A DNA stretch of 5,464 nucleotides, taken from contig CAZCYE010000092.1 of the NCBI GenBank assembly GCA_964502775.1, forward strand, positions 1 to 5,464, read 5' to 3'. The position numbers were made by a program, and so were the translations under genes. Under the pieces are notes generated by a model that made no database searches, had not been told where the DNA came from, and saw only the letters and a program-made list of their open reading frames with translations. This DNA is from CAZCYE01 sp964502775. GTDB taxonomy: Bacteria; Actinomycetota; Acidimicrobiia; IMCC26256; PALSA-555. Within the stretch, counting starts at the first letter, position 1. The number at the start of each line of letters is the position of its first letter. This document shows, one piece after another, positions 1-5,464 of this stretch.

Positions 1-1341
1 GGCGGCACGTTCGACGTGTCGGTGCTCGAGTTGGGCGACGGCGTCTTCGAGGTGAAGGCCACCGCCGGCAACACCCAGCTCGGCGGTGACGACTGGGACC
101 AGCGTGTCGTCGACTGGATGGTCACCGAGTTCCGCAACGCCCACGGCGTGGACCTGTCGGCCGACAAGATGGCGGGCCAGCGTCTCAAGGAGGCGGCCGA
201 GAAGGCCAAGATCGAGCTGTCGTCGCTCCAGGAGACGTCGATCAACCTCCCCTTCATCACGGCGACGGCTGAAGGGCCGCTCCACCTCGAGCTCACGCTG
301 ACCCGCGCGAAGTTCCAAGAGGTCACCGCGGACCTGCTCGCCGCCTGCAGGGGCCCCTTCGAGCAGGCGATCAACGATTCGGGCCTGGGCAAGGACGCCA
401 TCGACCGCGTGATCCTCGTGGGTGGTTCCACGCGCATGCCCGCGGTCCAGGACCTGGTGCGTGACCTCACCGGCAAGGAGGGCGACAAGGGGGTCAACCC
501 GGACGAGGCCGTCGCGGTGGGCGCGGCGATCCAGGCCGGCGTGCTCAAGGGTGACGTGAAGGACGTGCTGCTGCTCGACGTGACCCCGCTGTCGCTCGGC
601 ATCGAGACCAAGGGCCAGATCATGACCCGCCTCATCGAGCGCAACACCACCATCCCCACCAAGCGGTCCGAGGTGTTCACGACTGCTGACGACAACCAGT
701 CGAGCGTGGAGATCAAGGTGCTCCAGGGCGAGAGCGACATGGCGTACCGCAACAAGCTGCTCGGCACGTTCCAGCTCGTCGGGATCCCCCCGGCGCGCCG
801 GGGCACGCCCCAGATCGAGGTGACCTTCGACATAGATGCGAACGGCATCGTGCACGTGAGCGCGAAGGATCTCGGCACCGGCAAGGAGCAGGCCATGACG
901 ATCACCGGCGGCACGGCGTTGTCCAAGGAAGAGATCGACCGGATGGTCAAGGAGGCCGAGCTCCACGCCGAGGAGGACCGCAAGCGCCACGAGGAGGCCG
1001 AGACGCGCAACAACGCCGACTCGCTCGTGTTCCAGACCGAGAAGCTGCTGGCCGAGCAGGCGGACAAGGTCACCGCCGACGACCGGGCCAAGGTCGACGC
1101 CGCGCTCGCGGAGCTCAAGGCGGCGCTCGCGGGTGACGACGTGGACGCGGTGCGGGCCAAGCACGAGGCGCTCACGGCCACGCTCCAGGAGTTCTCGCAG
1201 CGGCTCTACCAGAACACCCAGGCCGGTCAGCCCGGCCAGCCCGCCGGTGACGGGGGCGGCCCCGAGGCACCGACCCCTCCGTCCGACGAAGAGGTGGCCG
1301 ACGCCGAGATCGTCGACGAGGGTGAAGAGCGCAGCGCCTGA
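1..1341 (+). CDS. dnaK: Chaperone DnaK (Hsp70), C-terminal 446 residues, 5' end outside window
   Basis: Cytosolic ATP-driven Hsp70 chaperone that binds and releases unfolded polypeptides. The frame is open from base 1, so the true start lies upstream. The first residues, GGTFDVSVLE, are the end of the second Hsp70 signature; residue 1 aligns with about Gly197 of E. coli DnaK, and Thr3 with its Thr199. In order: the rest of the nucleotide-binding domain, with the third signature VILVGGSTRMPAV at residues 137-149; the interdomain linker DVLLLDV (bases 562-582); the beta-sandwich substrate domain (TPLSLGIETKG through FDIDANGIVHVSAKD); a helical lid from about residue 310; and a Gly/Pro-rich tail ending in ADAEIVDEGEE, typical of DnaK. 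Roughly 195 residues are missing, which gives a normal full length of about 640. The actinobacterial type is shown by LGGDDWDQRVVDW. One oddity is PARRG (residues 264-268) where PAPRG is usual. The gene is followed by overlapping grpE. Confidence 0.98.
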   Translation, partial: GGTFDVSVLELGDGVFEVKATAGNTQLGGDDWDQRVVDWMVTEFRNAHGVDLSADKMAGQRLKEAAEKAKIELSSLQETSINLPFITATAEGPLHLELTLTRAKFQEVTADLLAACRGPFEQAINDSGLGKDAIDRVILVGGSTRMPAVQDLVRDLTGKEGDKGVNPDEAVAVGAAIQAGVLKGDVKDVLLLDVTPLSLGIETKGQIMTRLIERNTTIPTKRSEVFTTADDNQSSVEIKVLQGESDMAYRNKLLGTFQLVGIPPARRGTPQIEVTFDIDANGIVHVSAKDLGTGKEQAMTITGGTALSKEEIDRMVKEAELHAEEDRKRHEEAETRNNADSLVFQTEKLLAEQADKVTADDRAKVDAALAELKAALAGDDVDAVRAKHEALTATLQEFSQRLYQNTQAGQPGQPAGDGGGPEAPTPPSDEEVADAEIVDEGEERSA

Positions 1342-1961
1342 TGCCCAACCAGGCCGCGGACGAGCACCCGGACGGGCCGCGGGGCCCCGGGCCGACGTCG
1401 AGCGACGACCAGAGCGACGACCAGATGGAGTCGCAGATCGAGGCGGAGCTCGCGGCGCTGGCGGCCGAGCCCGCGCCCGGGAGCGCGTCACCGGATCCGC
1501 TGGCGCCGGACGAGCTGGGGGCCGTGCGCGCCGAGCGTGACGAGCTCCGGGCACTCGCCCAGCGCGTGCAAGCCGACTTCGAGAACTACCGGAAGCGGAT
1601 GCTGCGCGAGCAGACCGAGGCCATCGAGCGCGCGGGAGAGCGGCTGGTGGAGCAGCTGTTGCCCGTGCTCGACAGCTTCGAGCTTGCCCTGGCCACCTTG
1701 GACGATGCCGACGAGAAGGTGCGCAAGGGCGTGGAGCTCGTCTTCGCCGAGTTGGTGAGTGTGCTCGAACGAGCCGGGCTGGAGCGGATCGACACCGACG
1801 GCACCCCGTTCGATCCCAACGTGCACGAGGCGGTGCTCGAGGTGGCCCACGATCTGCACTCCGAGCCCGTCGTCGTCGAGACGCTGCGCGCGGGGTACCG
1901 GTACAAGGGCCGAGTGCTCCGGCCCGCGATGGTGAAGGTCGCGCGCGCCGCGCCGGAGTGA
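1341..1961 (+). CDS. grpE: Nucleotide exchange factor GrpE
   Basis: Dimeric cytosolic cochaperone that releases ADP from DnaK and so resets its substrate cycle. The protein has 206 residues, within the family range. Residues 1-55 are acidic, Pro/Gly-rich and probably disordered. Residues about 57-108 form the long dimerising helix, with the conserved ADFENYRKR stretch (78-86). The C-terminal beta domain that contacts DnaK carries FDPNVHEAV (157-165) and GYRYKGRVLRPAMVKV (185-200), which together fit the GrpE family signature. The ATG shares its A with the dnaK stop codon (TGATG). Only weak purine runs lie upstream (GAGGG at 1318-1322, AAGAG at 1325-1329), so translation is probably coupled to dnaK. 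Met29 (base 1425) is an alternative start; it would remove only disordered residues, and the overlapping start fits operon habit better. Confidence 0.97.
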   Translation: MPNQAADEHPDGPRGPGPTSSDDQSDDQMESQIEAELAALAAEPAPGSASPDPLAPDELGAVRAERDELRALAQRVQADFENYRKRMLREQTEAIERAGERLVEQLLPVLDSFELALATLDDADEKVRKGVELVFAELVSVLERAGLERIDTDGTPFDPNVHEAVLEVAHDLHSEPVVVETLRAGYRYKGRVLRPAMVKVARAAPE

Positions 1962-1967
1962 GGGGGG
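1960..1967 (+). promoter_or_regulatory. Ribosome binding site of dnaJ
   Basis: GAGGGGGG lies 7 bases before the dnaJ ATG and begins within the grpE stop codon. It supports the ATG at 1975 as the start. Confidence 0.7.
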
Positions 1968-1974
1968 CTCACTG

Positions 1975-3105
1975 ATGGCGCCACAGCGCGAGTGGTTCGA
2001 GAAGGACTACTACGCCGTGCTCGGCGTCGAGCCGGGGGCGAGCGACAAGGACATCCAGCGCGCGTACCGCACGTTGGCCAAGCAGTACCACCCCGATGCC
2101 AATCCTGGTGATGCGCCGGCCGAGGAGCGGTTCAAGGAGGTCTCCGCGGCTCACGACGTGCTCGGCGACCCCGAGCGTCGCAAGGAGTACGACGAGGTCC
2201 GCGCGATGGTCGCCAGTGGCGTCGGTCCCGGGGGACCGGGGTTCGGCGGCTTCGACGGAGGCTCGTTCCGCTTCGAGGATTCCGGCGGCCTGGGCGATCT
2301 GTTCGGCGGCCTGTTCGGTGGTGGTGGCGGACGCCGCCGAGGCCGGGCGCCGGCGGGACCCCAGCGCGGGGCCGATCTCGAGACCGAGCTCGAGCTCGAC
2401 TTCCTCGACGCGGTCCACGGAGTGACCACGTCGGTGCCGCTCACCTCGGATGCGGCGTGCTCGGTGTGCGGCGGCAGCGGCGCCGAGCCCGGCACCTTCC
2501 CCATCACGTGTCCCACCTGCGGGGGTTCGGGCTCAGTGGCGGTGGACCAGGGTCCGTTCTCGTTCTCCCAGGTGTGCGGCCGCTGTGGCGGACGCGGCCA
2601 GGTCATCGAGAAGAAGTGCAAGAAGTGCAAGGGCTCGGGAGTGGAGCGCCGCCGCCGCGAGGTGAAGGTGCGGATCCCCGCCGGTGTGCGTGACGGTCAA
2701 CGCATCCGGATCAAGGGTCGAGGCGCGGCCGGCCGCAATGGAGGTCCCACGGGCGACCTCTATGTGGTTGTGCACGTGCGCCCCAATGCGCGGTTCGGGC
2801 GCCAAGGCGCCAAGCACCTGACCGTCAAGGTGCCGATCACGTTCGCCGAGGCGGCGCTCGGTGCCCAGGTGAAGGTGCCCACGTTGGGTGCACCCGTCAC
2901 CGTCAAGGTGCCGCCCGGCACCCAGAGCGGTACCACCGTGCGCGTCCGCGGCCGGGGGATCAAGCCTGCGAGCGGCGAGCCGGGCGACCTGCTGGTGACG
3001 TTCGAGGTGGTGGTGCCCGACCAGCTCAGCGACGAGGCCCGCGCCGCGGTGCAGGCCCTGGCCGACTCGCTCCCGGCCAGCCCGCGCCAGCACTTGGAGG
3101 TGTAG
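1975..3105 (+). CDS. dnaJ: Chaperone DnaJ (class A Hsp40, actinobacterial DnaJ1-like)
   Basis: Cytosolic cochaperone that binds unfolded proteins and stimulates the DnaK ATPase. The protein has 376 residues, normal for class A. The J domain covers about residues 10-75, with the catalytic HPD at 39-41. The Gly/Phe-rich region runs from about 80 to 120 and includes GLGDLFGGLF. The zinc-binding region has four intact CxxCxGxG repeats, at C162/C165, C179/C182, C201/C204 and C215/C218. The C-terminal substrate-binding beta domains start at about residue 228 (VKVRIPAGVRDGQRIR) and include VPITFAEAALG and KVPPGTQSGTTVRVRGRGI. The leader MAPQREWFEKDYYAVLGV resembles the DnaJ1 of mycobacteria, which is also encoded next to grpE and hspR. 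The gene sits 13 bases after grpE and ends in TAG three bases before hspR. Confidence 0.98.
   Translation: MAPQREWFEKDYYAVLGVEPGASDKDIQRAYRTLAKQYHPDANPGDAPAEERFKEVSAAHDVLGDPERRKEYDEVRAMVASGVGPGGPGFGGFDGGSFRFEDSGGLGDLFGGLFGGGGGRRRGRAPAGPQRGADLETELELDFLDAVHGVTTSVPLTSDAACSVCGGSGAEPGTFPITCPTCGGSGSVAVDQGPFSFSQVCGRCGGRGQVIEKKCKKCKGSGVERRRREVKVRIPAGVRDGQRIRIKGRGAAGRNGGPTGDLYVVVHVRPNARFGRQGAKHLTVKVPITFAEAALGAQVKVPTLGAPVTVKVPPGTQSGTTVRVRGRGIKPASGEPGDLLVTFEVVVPDQLSDEARAAVQALADSLPASPRQHLEV
3096..3100 (+). promoter_or_regulatory. Ribosome binding site of hspR
   Basis: GGAGG lies inside the last codons of dnaJ, 8 bases before the GTG at 3109. This spacing decides in favour of GTG as the hspR start; the protein it gives begins a few residues before the conserved YIISVAA block. 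Confidence 0.75.
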
Positions 3106-3108
3106 GCG

Positions 3109-3465
3109 GTGGAGGACACGGACCGAGCCCTCTACATCATCTCGGTCGCCGCGGCGCTCACCGGAGTGCACGCCCAGACGCTGCGGATCTACGAGCGCAA
3201 GGGCCTCATCGAGCCCCAACGCACGCAGGGCGGCAGCCGGCGGTACTCCCAGCGCGACCTCGATCTGCTCCAGCGCATCCAGGAGCTCACGACCGAGGGC
3301 GTGAGCCTGGCCGGGGTTCGCAAGGTGCTCGAGCTCGAGGACGCGCTCGCAGCGGCGGTCGACCGGATCGCCGAGCTCGAAGCGGTCGTCCGTGGCCTCC
3401 GAGCGCAGCTCACCGAGCGCGCCGGCGAGACCCGAGGCCGCGGTCGGGGGAGCGCGCGAGGGTGA
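3109..3465 (+). CDS. hspR: Heat-shock repressor HspR (MerR family)
   Basis: MerR-family DNA-binding repressor. In actinobacteria HspR binds the HAIR inverted repeat upstream of dnaK and clpB, with DnaK as co-repressor, and is released when DnaK is titrated by unfolded protein. The 118-residue protein begins with a short leader. The winged helix-turn-helix follows at about residues 9-75, with YIISVAAALTGVHAQTLRIYE and the wing GGSRRYSQRDLDLLQ, then the EGVSLAGVRKVLELE block shared with HspR. A coiled coil at about 74-104 presumably dimerises the protein. Its position directly behind dnaJ is the classic HspR location. It lacks the hydrophobic ALVVW-type C-terminal tail known from Streptomyces and Mycobacterium HspR and ends instead in RGRGRGSARG. 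Start codon GTG, stop TGA. A general MerR regulator is the alternative, but context and block conservation argue strongly for HspR. Confidence 0.92.
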   Translation: MEDTDRALYIISVAAALTGVHAQTLRIYERKGLIEPQRTQGGSRRYSQRDLDLLQRIQELTTEGVSLAGVRKVLELEDALAAAVDRIAELEAVVRGLRAQLTERAGETRGRGRGSARG

Positions 3466-3493
3466 GTTCTCGAAGTGTGACGACGCAGCCGCG

Positions 3494-3499
3494 TTGACA
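3494..3499 (+). promoter_or_regulatory. Possible -35 box (TTGACA) before clpB
   Basis: A perfect match to the housekeeping -35 consensus, 26 bases before the clpB ATG. No -10 hexamer follows at 16-18 bases, and a promoter here would leave almost no leader before the ATG. It may be a chance match. Confidence 0.2.
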
Positions 3500-3517
3500 A
3501 CGTCGATCCCACGAGAC

Positions 3518-3521
3518 GAGG
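3518..3521 (+). promoter_or_regulatory. Ribosome binding site of clpB
   Basis: GAGG lies 4 bases before the ATG at 3526, somewhat close but usable. The GTG at 3523, in frame and immediately before the ATG, is even closer and is less likely as the start. Confidence 0.5.
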
Positions 3522-3525
3522 TGTG

Positions 3526-5464
3526 ATGGCACTCGACCCCAACAAGTTCACCCGCAAGACGGGGGAGGCGATCCAGGCCGCCCAGTCGCTGGCCCGCGAG
3601 CAGAACCACGCCCAGGTGATGCCCGAGCACCTGCTGGCCGCCCTGCTCGCCCAGCCGGAGGGCGTGGTGCTCCCGGTGCTCGAGCGGTTGGGCGTGGCCC
3701 CGAAGACCCTGCGCGACCGGGTCAACGAGGCGCTCGAGGGCCTGCCGAAGGTCTACGGCGCCACCCAGCAGCCCCAGCTCGCGCCGGACGCGTATCGGGT
3801 GCTGGAGGCCGCCGACGCGGCGCGCACCGAGCTCGGCGACGACTACCTCTCCACCGAGCACGTGCTCCTCGCCATGTGCGAGGTGCCCGGCGGCGTCGGC
3901 GACATCTTGCGCGCGACGGGGGTCGCCAAGGAGGCGGTGCTCGAGGCCCTGAAGTCGGTGCGCGGCAGCCACCGGGTCACGAGCGAGAACCCCGAGGAGC
4001 AGTACCAGGCGCTCGAGCGGTTCGGCCGTGATCTCACGGAGGAGGCCCGCAAGGGGAAGCTCGATCCCGTCATCGGCCGCGACGACGAGATCCGTCGGGT
4101 CATCCAGGTGCTGAGCCGCCGCACCAAGAACAACCCCGTGCTCATCGGTGAGCCCGGCGTCGGCAAGACCGCCATCGTGGAGGGCCTGGCGCGCCGCATC
4201 GTCGAGGGCGACGTGCCGGAATCCCTGCGCGACAAGCGGCTCATCGGGCTCGACATCGGGGCCATGGTCGCGGGGGCCAAGTACCGGGGCGAGTTCGAGG
4301 ACCGGCTCAAGGCCGTGCTCAAAGAGATCACGGACGCGGAGGGGGAGATCGTCACCTTCGTGGATGAGCTGCACACCATCGTGGGCGCGGGCGGCGCCGA
4401 GGGCGCGGTCGATGCCAGCAACATGATCAAGCCGATGCTGGCGCGCGGTGAGCTGCGAATGATCGGGGCCACCACGCTGGACGAATTCCGCAAGTACATC
4501 GAGAAGGACCCCGCGCTCGAGCGGCGCTTCCAGCAGGTGTTCGTGGGTGAGCCCTCGGTGGAGGACACCATCGCGATCCTCCGCGGCCTCAAGGAGCGCT
4601 ACGAGGTGCACCATGGCGTGCGGATCCAGGACGCGGCGGTCGTCGCCGCGGCGGTGCTCTCCGACCGTTACATCACGGGGCGCCAGCTCCCCGACAAGGC
4701 CATCGACCTCGTCGACGAGGCTGCGTCGCGCCTGCGCATCGAGATCGACTCCATGCCCTTCGAGATCGATGTGGTGGAGCGCCGTATCCGCCAGCTCGAG
4801 ATCGAGAAGGCGGCCCTGGCCAAAGAGACCGATGACTCGTCCCGGTCCCGGCTCGATGCGATCGAGGCCGAGCTTGCCGAGCTCACCGAGGCGCGCACCG
4901 CGATGGTTGCCCACTGGCAGAACGAGAAGGCCGCGATCGCTGAGATCCGCGCGCTCAAGGAGCAGCTCGAGAGCGCGCGCACCGAGGCCGAGCGGGCCGA
5001 GCGGGAGGGAGACCTGGAGCGCGCCGCCCAGCTCCGCTACGGCACCATGCGCGACCTCGAGGCCGAGATCGAGGCCCGTACCGCGCATCTCAACGAGCTC
5101 CAGGCCGACCAGACGATGCTCAAGGAGGAGGTGGACGAGGAGGACATCGCCGAGATCGTCTCCAAGTGGACGGGCATCCCGGTCTCACGCCTGCTGGAGG
5201 GCGAGATGGCCAAGCTGGTGCGGATGGAAGAGGTGCTGCACAGCCGCGTGATCGGCCAGGACGAGGCCGTGAGCGCAGTGGCCAACGCCATCCGGCGCTC
5301 CCGCGCCGGGCTCTCGGACCCCCACCGCCCCATCGGCTCGTTCCTGTTCCTCGGGCCCACCGGCGTGGGCAAGACCGAGCTCGCGCGCACGCTGGCCGAC
5401 TTCCTCTTCGACGACGAGCGGGCCATGGTGCGCATCGACATGTCGGAGTACCAGGAGAAGCACA
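3526..5464 (+). CDS. clpB: Disaggregase ClpB (Hsp100), N-terminal 646 residues, 3' end outside window
   Basis: Hexameric AAA+ ATPase that pulls proteins out of aggregates with DnaK/DnaJ/GrpE. The frame stays open to the right edge. In order: the N domain (about residues 1-145, starting MALDPNKFTRKTGEAIQ); the first ATPase domain, with Walker A GEPGVGKT (208-215), pore loop KYRGEF (Tyr253), Walker B VTFVDELHT (catalytic Glu281) and arginine fingers in ALERRF (Arg333/334); the coiled-coil middle domain (about 410-530), which separates ClpB from ClpC or ClpA; WTGIPVSRLLEGE; then the second ATPase domain with Walker A GPTGVGKT (610-617), cut after IDMSEYQEKH. E. coli ClpB has about 857 residues, so some 210 are missing. 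It matches mycobacterial ClpB almost block for block. In the middle domain the usual YGxIPxLE reads YGTMRDLE (505-512). It shares a strand and probably a transcript with hspR. Confidence 0.97.
   Translation, partial: MALDPNKFTRKTGEAIQAAQSLAREQNHAQVMPEHLLAALLAQPEGVVLPVLERLGVAPKTLRDRVNEALEGLPKVYGATQQPQLAPDAYRVLEAADAARTELGDDYLSTEHVLLAMCEVPGGVGDILRATGVAKEAVLEALKSVRGSHRVTSENPEEQYQALERFGRDLTEEARKGKLDPVIGRDDEIRRVIQVLSRRTKNNPVLIGEPGVGKTAIVEGLARRIVEGDVPESLRDKRLIGLDIGAMVAGAKYRGEFEDRLKAVLKEITDAEGEIVTFVDELHTIVGAGGAEGAVDASNMIKPMLARGELRMIGATTLDEFRKYIEKDPALERRFQQVFVGEPSVEDTIAILRGLKERYEVHHGVRIQDAAVVAAAVLSDRYITGRQLPDKAIDLVDEAASRLRIEIDSMPFEIDVVERRIRQLEIEKAALAKETDDSSRSRLDAIEAELAELTEARTAMVAHWQNEKAAIAEIRALKEQLESARTEAERAEREGDLERAAQLRYGTMRDLEAEIEARTAHLNELQADQTMLKEEVDEEDIAEIVSKWTGIPVSRLLEGEMAKLVRMEEVLHSRVIGQDEAVSAVANAIRRSRAGLSDPHRPIGSFLFLGPTGVGKTELARTLADFLFDDERAMVRIDMSEYQEKH

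Larger units (their letters stand above)
3466..3525 (+). other. hspR-clpB intergenic gap
   Basis: This 60-base gap is the only one in the window large enough for a promoter. It holds a TTGACA hexamer at 3494-3499 inside the imperfectly isolated palindrome CGTTG-A-CAACG (3492-3502). No TANNNT-like -10 element is found at normal spacing; there is no TA dinucleotide between the box and the clpB start. I see no HAIR (CTTGAGT-N7-ACTCAAG), no CIRCE element and no hairpin followed by T residues. A TGAGT half-site overlaps the hspR stop codon (3463-3467) but has no partner at the right distance. The simplest reading is that clpB is read through from the upstream operon. Confidence 0.6.

Noticed and set aside
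1962..1974. Promoter or operator between grpE and dnaJ
   Set aside because: The gap has only 13 bases and is taken up by the dnaJ ribosome binding site.
2385..2398. Palindrome CGAGCTCGAGCTCG in dnaJ, and a similar CTCGAGCTCGAG in hspR (3328-3339)
   Set aside because: Both are produced by repeated Leu-Glu residues using CTC and GAG, the preferred codons here, so no regulatory role is needed.
3431..3448. Hairpin CCCGA - 8 bases - TCGGG near the end of hspR as a terminator
   Set aside because: The stem is only 5 base pairs, lies within coding sequence before the stop codon and has no T tract after it.
3928..3960. Internal ClpB start (short isoform) with AAGGAGG at 3928-3934
   Set aside because: The codon aligned with the E. 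coli internal start (Val151) is GTC, not an initiator. The in-frame GTGs at 3937 and 3958 lie 2 and 23 bases from the AAGGAGG, both poor spacings, and the purines simply encode Lys-Glu.
3843..4592. Other long minus-strand and alternate plus-strand frames over clpB and dnaK
   Set aside because: They are rich in Arg, Ser, Pro and Ala, lack ribosome binding sites and family motifs, and overlap genes with intact conserved domains.
2533..5088. An 851-codon open frame on the minus strand across dnaJ, hspR and clpB
   Set aside because: Its codon boundaries coincide exactly with those of dnaJ, hspR and clpB, which share one frame. Minus-strand stops would then need sense codons TTA, CTA or TCA, which are rare in high-GC genes; it ends precisely at a TCA serine codon in dnaJ. 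Its His/Leu/Asp/Arg-rich, low-complexity product resembles no known protein. It is a composition shadow.

Overview
The window is an ordinary but very complete piece of bacterial heat-shock core: five genes, all on the + strand, in the order dnaK (5' end cut off) - grpE - dnaJ - hspR - clpB (3' end cut off). It is high-GC DNA (judged by eye, with C or G at most third codon positions). The protein sequences read as Actinomycetota. The DnaK has the DNHLGGDDWD-type block seen in actinobacterial DnaKs, the DnaJ has the long REWFEKDYY leader of the actinobacterial DnaJ1 type, and the operon carries an HspR-family MerR repressor. No lower rank can be read securely. Having clpB directly behind hspR differs from Mycobacterium tuberculosis, where clpB lies elsewhere, so a deeper-branching actinobacterial lineage is possible; this is inference.

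Layout: bases 1-1341 hold the last 446 codons of dnaK, from phosphate-loop motif GGTFD to the acidic C-terminal tail. grpE (1341-1961) starts on the last base of the dnaK stop codon. dnaJ (1975-3105) follows after 13 bases behind a G-rich ribosome binding site. hspR (3109-3465, GTG start) follows dnaJ by three bases and in the same reading frame. After a 60-base gap, the only real intergenic space in the window, clpB (3526 to the right edge) runs through its N domain, first ATPase domain and middle domain and into the second ATPase domain. There are no RNA genes, mobile elements, CRISPR arrays or stretches over 300 bases without a gene.

How the parts work together (family knowledge): DnaJ delivers unfolded clients to DnaK and triggers ATP hydrolysis, GrpE exchanges the nucleotide, and ClpB threads aggregated protein through its pore in cooperation with DnaK. 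HspR represses such operons in actinobacteria, with DnaK acting as its co-repressor, so the cluster holds both the disaggregation machine and its likely feedback switch. The main operator is expected upstream of dnaK, outside this window.

I found no new system. The points worth a second look are the HspR C-terminus, which lacks the usual hydrophobic ALVVW-like tail, the hspR-clpB gap, which has a TTGACA box but no recognisable HAIR operator, and small departures from conserved motifs in DnaK and the ClpB middle domain.
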